From Legionella_C sp048541585 (GTDB taxonomy: Bacteria > Pseudomonadota > Gammaproteobacteria > Legionellales > Legionellaceae), in NCBI RefSeq assembly GCF_048541585.1, contig NZ_CP183303.1:2480001-2544000 (forward strand): DNA of 64,000 nt. Direction: 5' to 3'. Both the position numbers and the translations under genes were made by a program. Numbering within the stretch: position 1 is the stretch's first letter; each line of letters starts with the position of its first letter. Below the pieces are notes generated by a model, which saw nothing but the letters and a program-made list of their open reading frames with translations, made no database searches and was not told the DNA's origin. Shown piece after piece: positions 20,001-27,099 of this stretch.

Positions 20001-20289
20001 TTCGCGTAATCCATATGAACTACTTATATATGAAGATAATCATGTCAAAACAAAACTAATTGATCGCACTTTTTATGATAAAGGTGCTTTTTGGTTAATT
20101 AACTTTAAAACAACAGCAAGTAAAGAGCAGCAACGGCTAGATAAAGAGGAATTAAATAAGTGTGCACAATCCTTAAAAGAGCTTATTAAAATACCACTAC
20201 ATTTAGGAATTTATTATCTCCAAGACCAATTATGGCTAAATTGGCAAGTAGAGAATAAAGCGGAAGTAAGTATTCCTAGTTTACTTTAA
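17044..20289 (+). CDS. AddA/RecB-like UvrD-family helicase with a degenerate nuclease domain
   Basis: Superfamily 1A DNA helicase for double-strand break processing, 1,081 residues. Motifs in order: Walker A APAGSGKTELL (Lys28), AALTFTRKAASEMRERI-like Ia (VALTFTRKAA), DEFQDT (II), GDPMQSIYRFR (III), SNFRSTP (IV), MTIHKSKGLEFD (V), YVAVTRAKKRLYLF (VI). The C-terminus keeps the RecB-nuclease layout with His921, Asp1007 and Lys1022, but the second metal-binding Asp is Asn1020 (LINFKT instead of xxDYKT). The ATG at 17044 follows the lysAC stop by one base; a TTG at 17035 is less likely. No AddB/RecC-like gene adjoins it. Confidence 0.88.
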   Translation: MLKDSKQREKATDPRYSFIVQAPAGSGKTELLTQRYLRLLSTVTSPEQIVALTFTRKAASEMRERIIKALQHAAEGIEATSSHQQLTQLYAYEALKHSQKYDWQLLKQPGCLKIMTIDALCQTISQTIFLNEEQIPYAKVSDDPQNLYQQAIKEWLSDVLSREVLHQPLKTLLHHLDNRQEKLIQLLSDLLKTREQWLPAIYVAHEQTKEKFEQALSIIEKHVLERFITNIPVTEYEELRKVCLEFASLNLESNLNIEPLCNWTPTAPFNRAIATSLASVLLTKDNKLRKNFDHHIGLKRDCCEKEVYEDLKARSKSILYKLSAIPHFIKSLVRIKNLPPPYYNDEQWEVLQSLLALLPLLAAHLQLTFCTKNQVDFTAISQQALLALGDDLYPTDLALYLDHTICHILIDEFQDTSLQQFQLLKQLVQGWSPEDSKTLFIVGDPMQSIYRFRQAEVGLFIKAKQEGLGHVKLIPLELCSNFRSTPMIVDWVNERFNSIFPRQEDVETGAISFHASTAVLKPTPDSWILAQQFHDKLQEAEAIVELVAQELVKYPHDTIAILVRSRTHLAEIIPLLRRKNIPFQGVEVEKLSSLAHLVDIWSLTKALLMPANRLAWLAVLRSPWCGLGLKDLYYLANFNKHRSIYYALAHLDKLPQLSEEGLIRARYFYTVMNEALHNRQQKPLIESLLEIIKQLHGDLLLSDTQQLDIEQFWTLLTRFTRDGQIYDIKQLEVEFKRLYSQRAASSRLQIMTIHKSKGLEFDSVILPGLGNKSQQQDRPLIRWLKLPRRTNEDLLLMSPIRAAQQEECLLYNYLADIDAEKDNYEQQRLLYVAVTRAKKRLYLFDNQQKNTNNTLREFLIKQPFMTVDWQTQTPLQSTLPILKRLPVERYKQLPNKIKPLTKSKVKIALDSQVKHIDTVIHALLYWVFNNHAKKIDELPWGLAHNQLKILGFSHAEQLQIIDAIKKQIKTMLASELGQWLCQPHTDSRNPYELLIYEDNHVKTKLIDRTFYDKGAFWLINFKTTASKEQQRLDKEELNKCAQSLKELIKIPLHLGIYYLQDQLWLNWQVENKAEVSIPSLL

Positions 20290-20353
20290 AGTGTCTATTA
20301 TTCTTAATTCTAGGCGACTCCAACTTGAGTAAAACTAATATCTAATAATTAAT

Positions 20354-20845
20354 CTAGTCTTTGATAGTTGTATTTAGATATTCTTGAATTAACTTATCAA
20401 TTGTCTCTTTTCTTGTAGTCCAATTTTTAATAATACCTTGATTTAACAGCTGACAATTATCACCAAACCAAGGTCCTAATTGTACTAAGAGTAGAGGAAC
20501 AGTTGTTTTTAAGCAGTTATTAAACTCTCTGCGTATTTCTTTTTTACATAAATCACCTTGTTTATAGCAAGTATCAATCAGGTTATTAGCTAATAAATCC
20601 CAATTGGCTGGAGGCTCTACACCTAAAAATTCTTTATTCATAACTTTAGGTAAGCTATTTTTTATTAACCATTTAGCCTGCAAAGGTGACAGTGTTTTTT
20701 GACATATTTTTTGTTCAAAATCATTTTTTAAATCTTGTCCAATAAGCGTAGTCTGTTTTAAATCAGGACAATTTGCTTTTTCAGGCGCTGCAAAGGTAGG
20801 TAAAGAAAAAAAACAAAAAGTTAAAATTATTTTTGCTAATTTCAT
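20354..20845 (-). CDS. Hypothetical secreted protein
   Basis: 163 residues with a signal peptide (MKLAKIILTFCFFSLPTFA, cleavage near residue 19) and six or more cysteines in the mature part (CPDL, ICQK, DTCYK, DLCKK, NNCLK-like, DNCQ), suggesting disulfides in the periplasm or outside. AAAGGATG precedes the ATG. It converges on the helicase gene. Family not recognised. Confidence 0.72.
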   Translation of the reverse strand: MKLAKIILTFCFFSLPTFAAPEKANCPDLKQTTLIGQDLKNDFEQKICQKTLSPLQAKWLIKNSLPKVMNKEFLGVEPPANWDLLANNLIDTCYKQGDLCKKEIRREFNNCLKTTVPLLLVQLGPWFGDNCQLLNQGIIKNWTTRKETIDKLIQEYLNTTIKD

Positions 20846-21525
20846 ATTTCATCCTTTAAATACATTCTAATTAGGTTAAAACCTTATCTTCATCAAATTT
20901 CTCATACAAATAGTGACTAAAACTAATAACATAGAATAAATCTAGGACAAACTTAACTACTTGTCGACAAATTTTGCAAATTATTTATAACCTTGCAAGT
21001 ACAAGCCTAATTTAAGCACAGCATTATTACCCTTGCGCAGGCAGAAATCTAAATATATTGCAAGGATTAAAATAGATTTCCGCCTGCGCGGAAATGACAA
21101 CATTTTAGTTGGTACTCCTAGCTACTTTCATGCTAAATGTGCCAACAAAATTACACTCCTTTGAAGAGGAAATGGCTAGACTCACTCCTAGTGCAAGTAT
21201 AAAAGATATTTCAGTAAGCCGTGGATCCTGCGGACAAGCGGCAGGAAGTAGATTTTTGGGGAAAAACACTTTCATTTTTCAACCATATTTAATCATCCAG
21301 TTTACGATTCATCCCTACTGTGTGCAGGCCTAGTCCCTTATACTAAACCTGGCGAGCAAGTTACAAGACGTAGATTTAGGGAAAAAAGCTCTTTCATTTA
21401 CAATCACCGGCTCAAATCCCGAAACTTGTTAGCTGGATCCAGTCTTTCAGCTGCAAACGTTTAATTAATTTACAATTACTTTAATTCGGTTATCATACTC
21501 TAAAAAGAATTATCCTATTACTATT
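20846..21525. repeat. Intergenic region with degenerate palindromic repeats
   Basis: No convincing gene in 680 bases. A decayed copy of the short palindrome family seen at 22.8 kb lies at about 21030-21100 (GCGCAGGCAGAAAT ... TTCCGCCTGCGCGGAAATGACA). A half copy of the other palindrome family (GGATCCTGCGGACAAGC) lies near 21223. The last 40 bases form the AT-rich leader of the next gene. Confidence 0.6.
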
Positions 21526-22602
21526 ATGACTATCTCTTCTTACTCTAATGAAATTTTACAGTTACTAAACGATGAATTACTCGATTTAACGGCAGAAGAG
21601 ATGGGGCTTAAATCTAGTGAAGAAAAAGAAGGAAACCATCTTACTGTCTATTTGCAAGCAGGCTTTCCCAGTAATTTTTTACAACAAAAGTACTTACCTG
21701 AACTTAAAGCAAAGCTAGAACATACTTATCCTTCTTTACAAGTAGATGTGCACTTAGATTTTTTTATTAAAGCACATCGTACTCAGCTAGTTGGCAAAGG
21801 CTTACGAGGTGTTAAAAATACAATTGCTATTGCTTCAGGTAAGGGCGGAGTTGGAAAATCTACCGTTACTGTTAACTTAGCAACAGCATTAGCACGTGCA
21901 GGTGCGCGAGTTGGAATTTTAGATGCAGATATTTATGGACCTAGTATTCCTTTAATGCTTGGCCAACATAAGCCTGTCGAAATCAGTGGCGAACATTATT
22001 TACCCGTAAAAGTCCATGGTATTTATGCCATGTCAATTGGCTACCTTATGCCAAGTGATGAGCAAGCCTTAATCTGGCGTGGACCTATGCTTGCTAAATC
22101 TTTAATTCAAATGCTTGATCTAACGCTCTGGGATGAATTAGATTATTTATTTATTGATTTACCACCCGGTACAGGCGATATACAGCTCAGTTTAGTGCAG
22201 AAAATCCCTTTAACGGGCGCTGTTGTCGTTACGACACCACAACCAGTAGCAACGCTAGATGCACAAAAAGCAATTCAAATGTTTGCAAAGACAAATATTG
22301 ATGTATTAGGTATTGTAGAAAATATGTCTTATCATACTTGCAGCCAATGTGGCCATCAAGACCATTTATTTGGTACTGGCGGTGGGCCAAAATTAGCCTC
22401 TGATTTTAACCTTCCTTTGTTAGGTCAACTACCTTTAGCTCCTGAAATTCGTAGTCATTGTGACCTAGGACAACCTACCGCTACTCAAGCTAATGATGAA
22501 TTAGCAAATATTTTTGCTAAAACGGCCTTAAATTTAGCCATTAATATAGCAAAAAAACCTCTAAATTATGCTGATCGTTTCCCACCTATTGTCGTGGAGT
22601 AA
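21526..22602 (+). CDS. apbC: Iron-sulfur cluster carrier protein Mrp/ApbC
   Basis: P-loop ATPase that carries Fe-S clusters to target proteins. The 358-residue product has an N-terminal MIP18-like domain (to about residue 85), the deviant Walker A IASGKGGVGKSTVTVN, DADIYGPSIPLML, and the cluster-binding Cys-X2-Cys in SYHTCSQCGHQDHLFG near residue 265. It is flanked by repeat-rich intergenic regions and appears monocistronic. Confidence 0.96.
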   Translation: MTISSYSNEILQLLNDELLDLTAEEMGLKSSEEKEGNHLTVYLQAGFPSNFLQQKYLPELKAKLEHTYPSLQVDVHLDFFIKAHRTQLVGKGLRGVKNTIAIASGKGGVGKSTVTVNLATALARAGARVGILDADIYGPSIPLMLGQHKPVEISGEHYLPVKVHGIYAMSIGYLMPSDEQALIWRGPMLAKSLIQMLDLTLWDELDYLFIDLPPGTGDIQLSLVQKIPLTGAVVVTTPQPVATLDAQKAIQMFAKTNIDVLGIVENMSYHTCSQCGHQDHLFGTGGGPKLASDFNLPLLGQLPLAPEIRSHCDLGQPTATQANDELANIFAKTALNLAINIAKKPLNYADRFPPIVVE

Positions 22603-22771
22603 TAAGAAGTTGTTAATCTATTTGTTCATTTATAATTAGAAGCTATCAACTAACTCTTAAAGAAATAAAGGACCTAGATTTATTTTTAACTTCATAGGCT
22701 ACTTATTAAATTTACAATAGCTCAGAGGCGAAGTTAATCTATTAAATATAATAGCGCTAACTTGAAAATTC

Positions 22772-23339
22772 TGTCATTTCCGCGTAGGCGGAAATCCATC
22801 CAAATACTGGCACTGTACTACCTAGAAATAGATTCCCGCCTGCGCGGGAATGACAGGGTTATTTTTTTAAATAGTGCTCACTTAAAACATTGTCATTTCC
22901 GCGTAGGCGGAAATTTATCCCAATACTGGCATTGTACCTACCTAAAATAGATTCCCGCCTGCGCGGGAATGACAGGGTTATTTTTTTAAATAGTGCTCAC
23001 TTAAAACATTGTCATTTTTGTGTAGGCGGAAATCTATCCTAATACTGGCACTGTACCTACCTAGAAATAGATTCCCGCCTGCGCGGGAATGACAGAATAG
23101 AAATTTATTTAATATTTATACTCTTAAGAACCCTGTCATTTCCGCGTAGGCGGAAATCCATCCCAATACTGGCACTGTACCTACCTAAAATAGATTCCCG
23201 CCTGCGCGGGAATGACAGAGTTATTTTTCTAAATAGTGCTCACTTAAAACATTGTCATTTCCGCGTAGGCGGAAATCTATCTTAACCACTCGCACTATGC
23301 CTAGCTAGCAATAGATTCTCGCCAGGCGCGAGAGTGATA
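22772..23339. repeat. Tandem array of five ~119-bp units carrying a palindrome
   Basis: Five units begin with TGTCATT at 22772, 22891, 23010, 23134 and 23253 (spacing 119, 119, 124, 119). Each has an ~84-bp core running from TGTCATTTCCGCGTAGGCGG to CCGCCTGCGCGGGAATGACA, whose ends are inverted copies, joined by a conserved middle (ACTGGCACTGTACCTACCTA). The roughly 34-base linker (AAATAGTGCTCACTTAAAAC) is repeated too, except before the fourth unit. The last copy is diverged. No gene is visible here. A single related copy occurs at 46.35 kb. Confidence 0.92.
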
Positions 23340-23386
23340 ACAGCGCTGTTCTTAAATAATGGCATCAATTGCTATCTTATTTAAGG

Positions 23387-24214
23387 TTATCTACCTTTAT
23401 GCTCATTTCTATTACTAGCTGCTCGCCGGTGAGTATTTTTAAAGCTTTTTTTGAGTAAACTCATAAAATCTATTAAATCATCACTTTTCTCTGTAGGCTC
23501 CTTAGCCTTGGGTTTAGCCGGTTTAGTAGATTTCTTCTCTTCAATCCATTTCATCAATGCTTCACGATATTCATCATGATACTTTTCAGGAGCCCATTTA
23601 GCACTCATTTCATGAATTAAATCCACAGCTATTTTAATTTCACGATCATTTATATGATAAGCTTTTAAGTTTTCTTCAGGAAACTCAAATTCATTTTCAC
23701 GCCGAATCTCCTGCTCGTAACGAATTACATATAAGACTAACGCGTCTTTATAAGGCAAAATTAAAGTTAAGTATTCTCTATTACGAATAACAACTTTCGC
23801 CACGCCGACTTTTTCAGTTTTTTTAAGCGCTTCACGTAATAAAATATAAGCTTTTTTATTAGAGCTATCTGGAACCAGATAATAAGGTCTATCAAAATAG
23901 AGGCAACTAATTTCACTTAAATCTACAAATTCTTCAATATCAATTGATTTAAATGCTGCAGGAGCCGCACGCTTAAAATCCTCCTCTTCTAATACAACAT
24001 AATTACCTTTTTGAAACTCATAGGCCTTAACGACTTCATCCCAAGGAACTTCTTTACCCGTTTCAGAATTAATACGCTCATAATGAACACGCGCTTTATC
24101 ACGTGAGTCTAATAAATGAAAGCGTAATTCATTTTTTTTCTCAACTGGATATAAATTTACAGGAATTGCTACTAAGCCAAATGAGATATATCCTTTCCAA
24201 ACTGGTTTTGTCAT
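23387..24214 (-). CDS. ku: Non-homologous end-joining protein Ku
   Basis: Bacterial Ku homodimer binds DNA ends and recruits LigD in two-component NHEJ. The 275 residues are typical. It opens MTKPVWKGYISFGLVAIPVNLY, with RVHYERINSETGKEVPWDEVVKAYEF and FVDLSEISCLYFDRPYYLVPD, then a Lys-rich C-terminal tail (KSTKPAKPKAKEPTEK) as in DNA-bridging Ku tails. AGGGAT precedes the ATG. No ligD lies in the window, so the ligase must be elsewhere or supplied by another enzyme. Confidence 0.95.
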   Translation of the reverse strand: MTKPVWKGYISFGLVAIPVNLYPVEKKNELRFHLLDSRDKARVHYERINSETGKEVPWDEVVKAYEFQKGNYVVLEEEDFKRAAPAAFKSIDIEEFVDLSEISCLYFDRPYYLVPDSSNKKAYILLREALKKTEKVGVAKVVIRNREYLTLILPYKDALVLYVIRYEQEIRRENEFEFPEENLKAYHINDREIKIAVDLIHEMSAKWAPEKYHDEYREALMKWIEEKKSTKPAKPKAKEPTEKSDDLIDFMSLLKKSFKNTHRRAASNRNEHKGR

Positions 24215-24510
24215 AATTATCCCTGTGTTCTAATATCAAATAAACTCTTATTTGATTATAGAATAAAAATTAGTCCTACTCGTATTCGTTGAGCAAGGCT
24301 ATTTTTATTTGAATAAATGATTAAATATTAGACTAAATAATACTTTAAGAGAGAATAATAGATCACTTTAACTTTATTGAAAGGCTGTATTTGGCGCATT
24401 CTAAAATAAAATTATGCTGCACTTAAATAAAACCTTTCACTAAAATTCAAGATATTCCACCTATCTATTGATTGAAACCTTTTGATAAATAGCTTTAAAA
24501 ATCATTCGAT
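24215..24510. other. Intergenic region, no gene seen
   Basis: AT-rich leader of ku plus the 3' flank of the neighbouring minus-strand gene. No open reading frame with a start signal, RNA gene or repeat was recognised. Confidence 0.5.
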
Positions 24511-24545
24511 AAAGGAGACCCAGCTAAATTTACTGGGTAGCCTTT
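24511..24545 (-). terminator. Terminator of the Gly/Thr-rich membrane protein gene
   Basis: AAAGGAGACCCAG and CTGGGTAGCCTTT form a near-perfect stem with a 9-base AT loop, about 22 bases after the stop codon of the minus-strand gene. The following T-run is short. Confidence 0.65.
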
Positions 24546-24567
24546 AAATTGTAATTAAAAATATAAC

Positions 24568-24939
24568 TTAAGCACCGCCACCTGTACCACCGCCAGCACC
24601 AGTACCACCTGTACCGCCGGCACCTGCACCGCCAGCTCCACCAGTACCTGTACTAGCACCGCCTGCGCCTGTACCACCAGTACCAGCGCCAGCACCACCT
24701 GCACCTGTACCACTAGTACCAGCACCTGCGCCGCCACCAGTAGTGCCTGTAGTACCTCCAGTAGTACCGCCTGTAGTGCCTGTACCCGTAGTGGTTGTTG
24801 TGGTAGTTCCAGTAGTACCGGTTGTATTGGTTGTATTATTAGTACCACGACCAAATAGGAAATATAAAACGAGAGCCGCAATAATGATTATGCCAATTAT
24901 CGTTAAAATTCCAGTCCGTTCATTATTATTATTAACCAT
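24568..24939 (-). CDS. Membrane-anchored Gly/Thr/Ala-rich low-complexity protein
   Basis: 123 residues: a polar start (MVNNNNERTG), one hydrophobic helix (ILTIIGIIIIAALVLYFLFG, residues 11-30), then about 90 residues made only of Thr, Gly, Ala, Asn and Ser (TTGTTGTTTTT..., later GAGGAGAG). AAGGAG lies 6 bases before the ATG, which supports this frame over the Leu/Val-rich frame that overlaps it. The tail resembles the C-terminus of the next protein upstream (24998-25612), so the pair may be related. Family and function unknown. Confidence 0.68.
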   Translation of the reverse strand: MVNNNNERTGILTIIGIIIIAALVLYFLFGRGTNNTTNTTGTTGTTTTTTTGTGTTGGTTGGTTGTTGGGAGAGTSGTGAGGAGAGTGGTGAGGASTGTGGAGGAGAGGTGGTGAGGGTGGGA

Positions 24940-24997
24940 GTTATTCTCCTTAAACTACAGTTATTCAAATAGAGGATAACCTCTAATAGCAGATTAT

Positions 24998-25612
24998 TTA
25001 CTGTCCAGCACCGCCAGTACCGCCTCCTGCACCCGCACCTGCACCACCTGCACCATTTCCAGTACCACCGGTAGTGCCGCCCATTGAGCCCGTACCCATG
25101 CCATTACCACCAGTTCCTGTACCAGTAGAGTTCATATCTGTGCCAGTACCTGTAGTTCCTGTGCCAGTAGTAGAATTCATATCTGTGCCAGTACCTGTAG
25201 TTCCTGTTCCAGTAGAGTTCATATCTGTACCAGTACCTGTAGTTCCTGTGCCAGTAGTAGAATTCATATCTGTGCCAGTACCTGTAGAATTCATATCACT
25301 ACCCGTAGTCGTTCCAGTACCTGTTGTAACATCGTCGCTCATGGATGTATCTGTATCATCTGCGCCCATGCCGCTATTATCTGCGCCATTCATATCTGTA
25401 CCATTATCACCTGTACCATTCATATCAGTACCTGTGGTAGTACCTGTACCGTTCATATCAGTACCCGTACCGGTTGCACCTGCGCCTGAAGTTCCAGTCG
25501 TTGTGGAATAACCATTACCTGAGTTAGTATTAGTTCCTGATGAATTAGACATAGAAGCCTGAACTGAGGTAAAAACCATAGTGGTAAGCATTACTGAAAG
25601 TATCCGTTTCAT
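24998..25612 (-). CDS. Secreted Gly/Thr repeat protein with DMN-containing repeats
   Basis: 204 residues. A signal peptide (MKRILSVMLTTMVFTSVQA) is followed by repeats of the form GTGTDMNST, spaced 14-15 residues in the central part, then a Gly/Ala-rich tail (GNGAGGAGAGAGGG) like that of the adjacent membrane protein. The DNA is a 42/45-base minisatellite at about 25133-25310. TAAGGAG precedes the ATG. No family recognised; repeated Asp/Thr could bind cations, which is only a guess. Confidence 0.68.
   Translation of the reverse strand: MKRILSVMLTTMVFTSVQASMSNSSGTNTNSGNGYSTTTGTSGAGATGTGTDMNGTGTTTGTDMNGTGDNGTDMNGADNSGMGADDTDTSMSDDVTTGTGTTTGSDMNSTGTGTDMNSTTGTGTTGTGTDMNSTGTGTTGTGTDMNSTTGTGTTGTGTDMNSTGTGTGGNGMGTGSMGGTTGGTGNGAGGAGAGAGGGTGGAGQ
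25133..25310. repeat. 42/45-bp minisatellite inside the repeat-protein gene
   Basis: The word CATATCTGT recurs at about 25133, 25178, 25220 and 25265 with near-identical surrounding sequence. Unit lengths are multiples of three, so copy-number change keeps the reading frame. Confidence 0.8.
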
Positions 25613-25720
25613 AACATTCGCTCCTTAATTGTTAACTTGGTTGCTTATCTACATAATAGTAAGGTTCTAAGAATACTGAGTTTTAGTTTAAACTTTCTTT
25701 TTACTAGAATTTTATTGTTA

Positions 25721-26170
25721 TTATTTTCCGTTAGTTACAGACTCCAACCATTGTTTATGTCGTCTTTCGTCAGCCCAACCTCGACTTACTATTTCAACGG
25801 CATCAGGCCAGATATTTTTATGCGAATTAATACGCTCATAAGCCGTATTAGTATCTATTTCATTACTAATCATCGCTTTTAAAATAGCCTCATCACCCAA
25901 TAGATTTGCTAATACTACTTTACCCTGCGTAAGTAATCTTTTAGCGCTAGGCCCATTAGGAGCTTCAACTTGATGACTTTCTAGGAGAGCAGTTATTTCT
26001 TGAACATGTCTTTGATGGTCGTTTTTAAATTCGTTTAATCTACTTCGATATTCTGCACTGTCAACTCGATTAATAGCCGCTTCATAAGCCTCTATAGCAT
26101 CATAATCAAGTTCACATAGCGCATATAAAGCATCTTGAAAATGCTCTTGCGTTCCTACTAGTGTTGTCAT
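25721..26170 (-). CDS. DUF2383 ferritin-like four-helix protein (PA2169 family)
   Basis: 149 residues, all-helical, with carboxylate/His metal-site pairs: ALCELDYDAIEAYEAAI (helix 1), FKNDHQRHVQEITALL (helix 2), ISNEIDTNTAYERIN (helix 3) and WADERRHKQWLESV (helix 4). This matches the DUF2383/PA2169 ferritin-like family, linked to stress but without a fixed activity. It lies in a same-strand run with the hemerythrin gene and the two Gly/Thr-rich genes. Confidence 0.85.
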   Translation of the reverse strand: MTTLVGTQEHFQDALYALCELDYDAIEAYEAAINRVDSAEYRSRLNEFKNDHQRHVQEITALLESHQVEAPNGPSAKRLLTQGKVVLANLLGDEAILKAMISNEIDTNTAYERINSHKNIWPDAVEIVSRGWADERRHKQWLESVTNGK

Positions 26171-26302
26171 TGTTCATTCCTTTGTTAATTGCTAGACATC
26201 CACTACATTACACAATATCTCAATAAATCCTTTACCTAGAGATAAGGTCTTTTAACATAATATTACAAATTTAATAATTAGCAAGTGCTACTCATTAGTC
26301 AA

Positions 26303-26341
26303 GTTTAAGCATGAAATTAATAATTAATTTTATGCTTAAAC
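26303..26341. repeat. AT-rich inverted repeat downstream of the hemerythrin gene
   Basis: GTTTAAGCATGAAATT pairs with AATTTTATGCTTAAAC around a short AT loop, followed on the plus strand by TCTTTTTTA. It may act as a terminator, though the T-run faces away from the minus-strand hemerythrin gene. Confidence 0.45.
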
Positions 26342-26376
26342 TCTTTTTTATACTCTAAGAGTTATTAGATTTAAAA

Positions 26377-26847
26377 TTAACCTTCTTCACGACGTGAAAT
26401 ATCTATTTTCTTCTCAACAGCCTTTTTTTCTCTTTGCATAGCTAATTCCATTTTTTGGGCTTCTTCAGAAGTTAATTCCTTCTTAGCATCAGCAAAAATT
26501 TCATTCTCTTCTTCCTCAATATGATGCAGTAAGGAATGGGCCATTTTTTTAAATAATTGGGACCACGCAGCTCCATTTAAAGACTTATCTGATAAGCGCT
26601 CTAACATTTCTTCTACTTCAGCATGCTCTTCTTCAGCATGGGGAATCTCACCTTTAGTAGCTGCTTCCTTTTCCAAAGGCTTATAAAAAACTTTTTCCTC
26701 AGCTTTACTATGAATGATAATTTCTTTTTTTAATTGATTAAATAAGTCGTCTCGTTCTTCAGTAGCATCTGATTTTAAATTTAATATTTTATTAATCAAA
26801 TCCTTAGCTACACGATGATCCTTTTTCAAATAAGTAAAAATGGTCAT
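26377..26847 (-). CDS. Hemerythrin HHE cation-binding domain protein
   Basis: 156-residue non-haem di-iron protein of the HHE family, implicated in oxygen, NO or iron handling. Metal ligands visible in order: DHRVAKDLI, IIHSKAEEKVFYKPL, HAEEEHAEVEEML and LLHHIEEEENEIFADA. The C-terminus is Lys/Glu rich. I chose the ATG at 26847 (MTIFTYLKKDHR), with AAGGAGAG 5 bases upstream; a TTG-started form 21 bases longer would run through that ribosome binding site. Confidence 0.9.
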   Translation of the reverse strand: MTIFTYLKKDHRVAKDLINKILNLKSDATEERDDLFNQLKKEIIIHSKAEEKVFYKPLEKEAATKGEIPHAEEEHAEVEEMLERLSDKSLNGAAWSQLFKKMAHSLLHHIEEEENEIFADAKKELTSEEAQKMELAMQREKKAVEKKIDISRREEG

Positions 26848-27060
26848 TTTGCTCTCCTTATACAACAATTTACATTAAAATAATTTAAAATTTAAAAACA
26901 AGGATTTGCAAAAAACTAACAATCCTCGCAGTTATTTTTTAGTATACACTAATTAACTTGAATTAAAATTTATAAGAAATTTAAGTATGTTAAAGTGAAA
27001 TGACTCTAGAAAATGTCATGATTGGGACAAATTTAAGCAAAAAAAAGATTGAACGCTTGT

Positions 27061-27095
27061 AAAGGCTAATTTAGCTTTTAGCTAAATTAGCCTTT
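27061..27095 (-). terminator. Perfect 16-bp hairpin after the putative protease gene
   Basis: AAAGGCTAATTTAGCT and its exact complement flank a TTT loop 5 bases past the stop codon of the minus-strand gene. The T-run is short, so strength is uncertain. Confidence 0.65.
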
Positions 27096-27099
27096 AGTA

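Noticed and set aside
21109..21333. 74-residue frame upstream of apbC
   Set aside because: Runs through degenerate palindromic repeats and has no start signal or protein-like pattern.
22762..23339. Regularly spaced repeats considered as a CRISPR array
   Set aside because: The intervening linkers are repeats too, the units are 119 bp, and no cas gene is present.
24555..24881. Leu/Val/Gln-rich open frame of 108 residues on the minus strand
   Set aside because: Overlaps the Gly/Thr-rich gene in another frame, lacks a ribosome binding site, and its composition is what the GGT/GCA-rich repeat gives when shifted.
25074..25511. Pro/Val repeat frame on the plus strand
   Set aside because: Antisense translation of the Gly/Thr repeat gene. 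The minus-strand frame has a signal peptide and a ribosome binding site.
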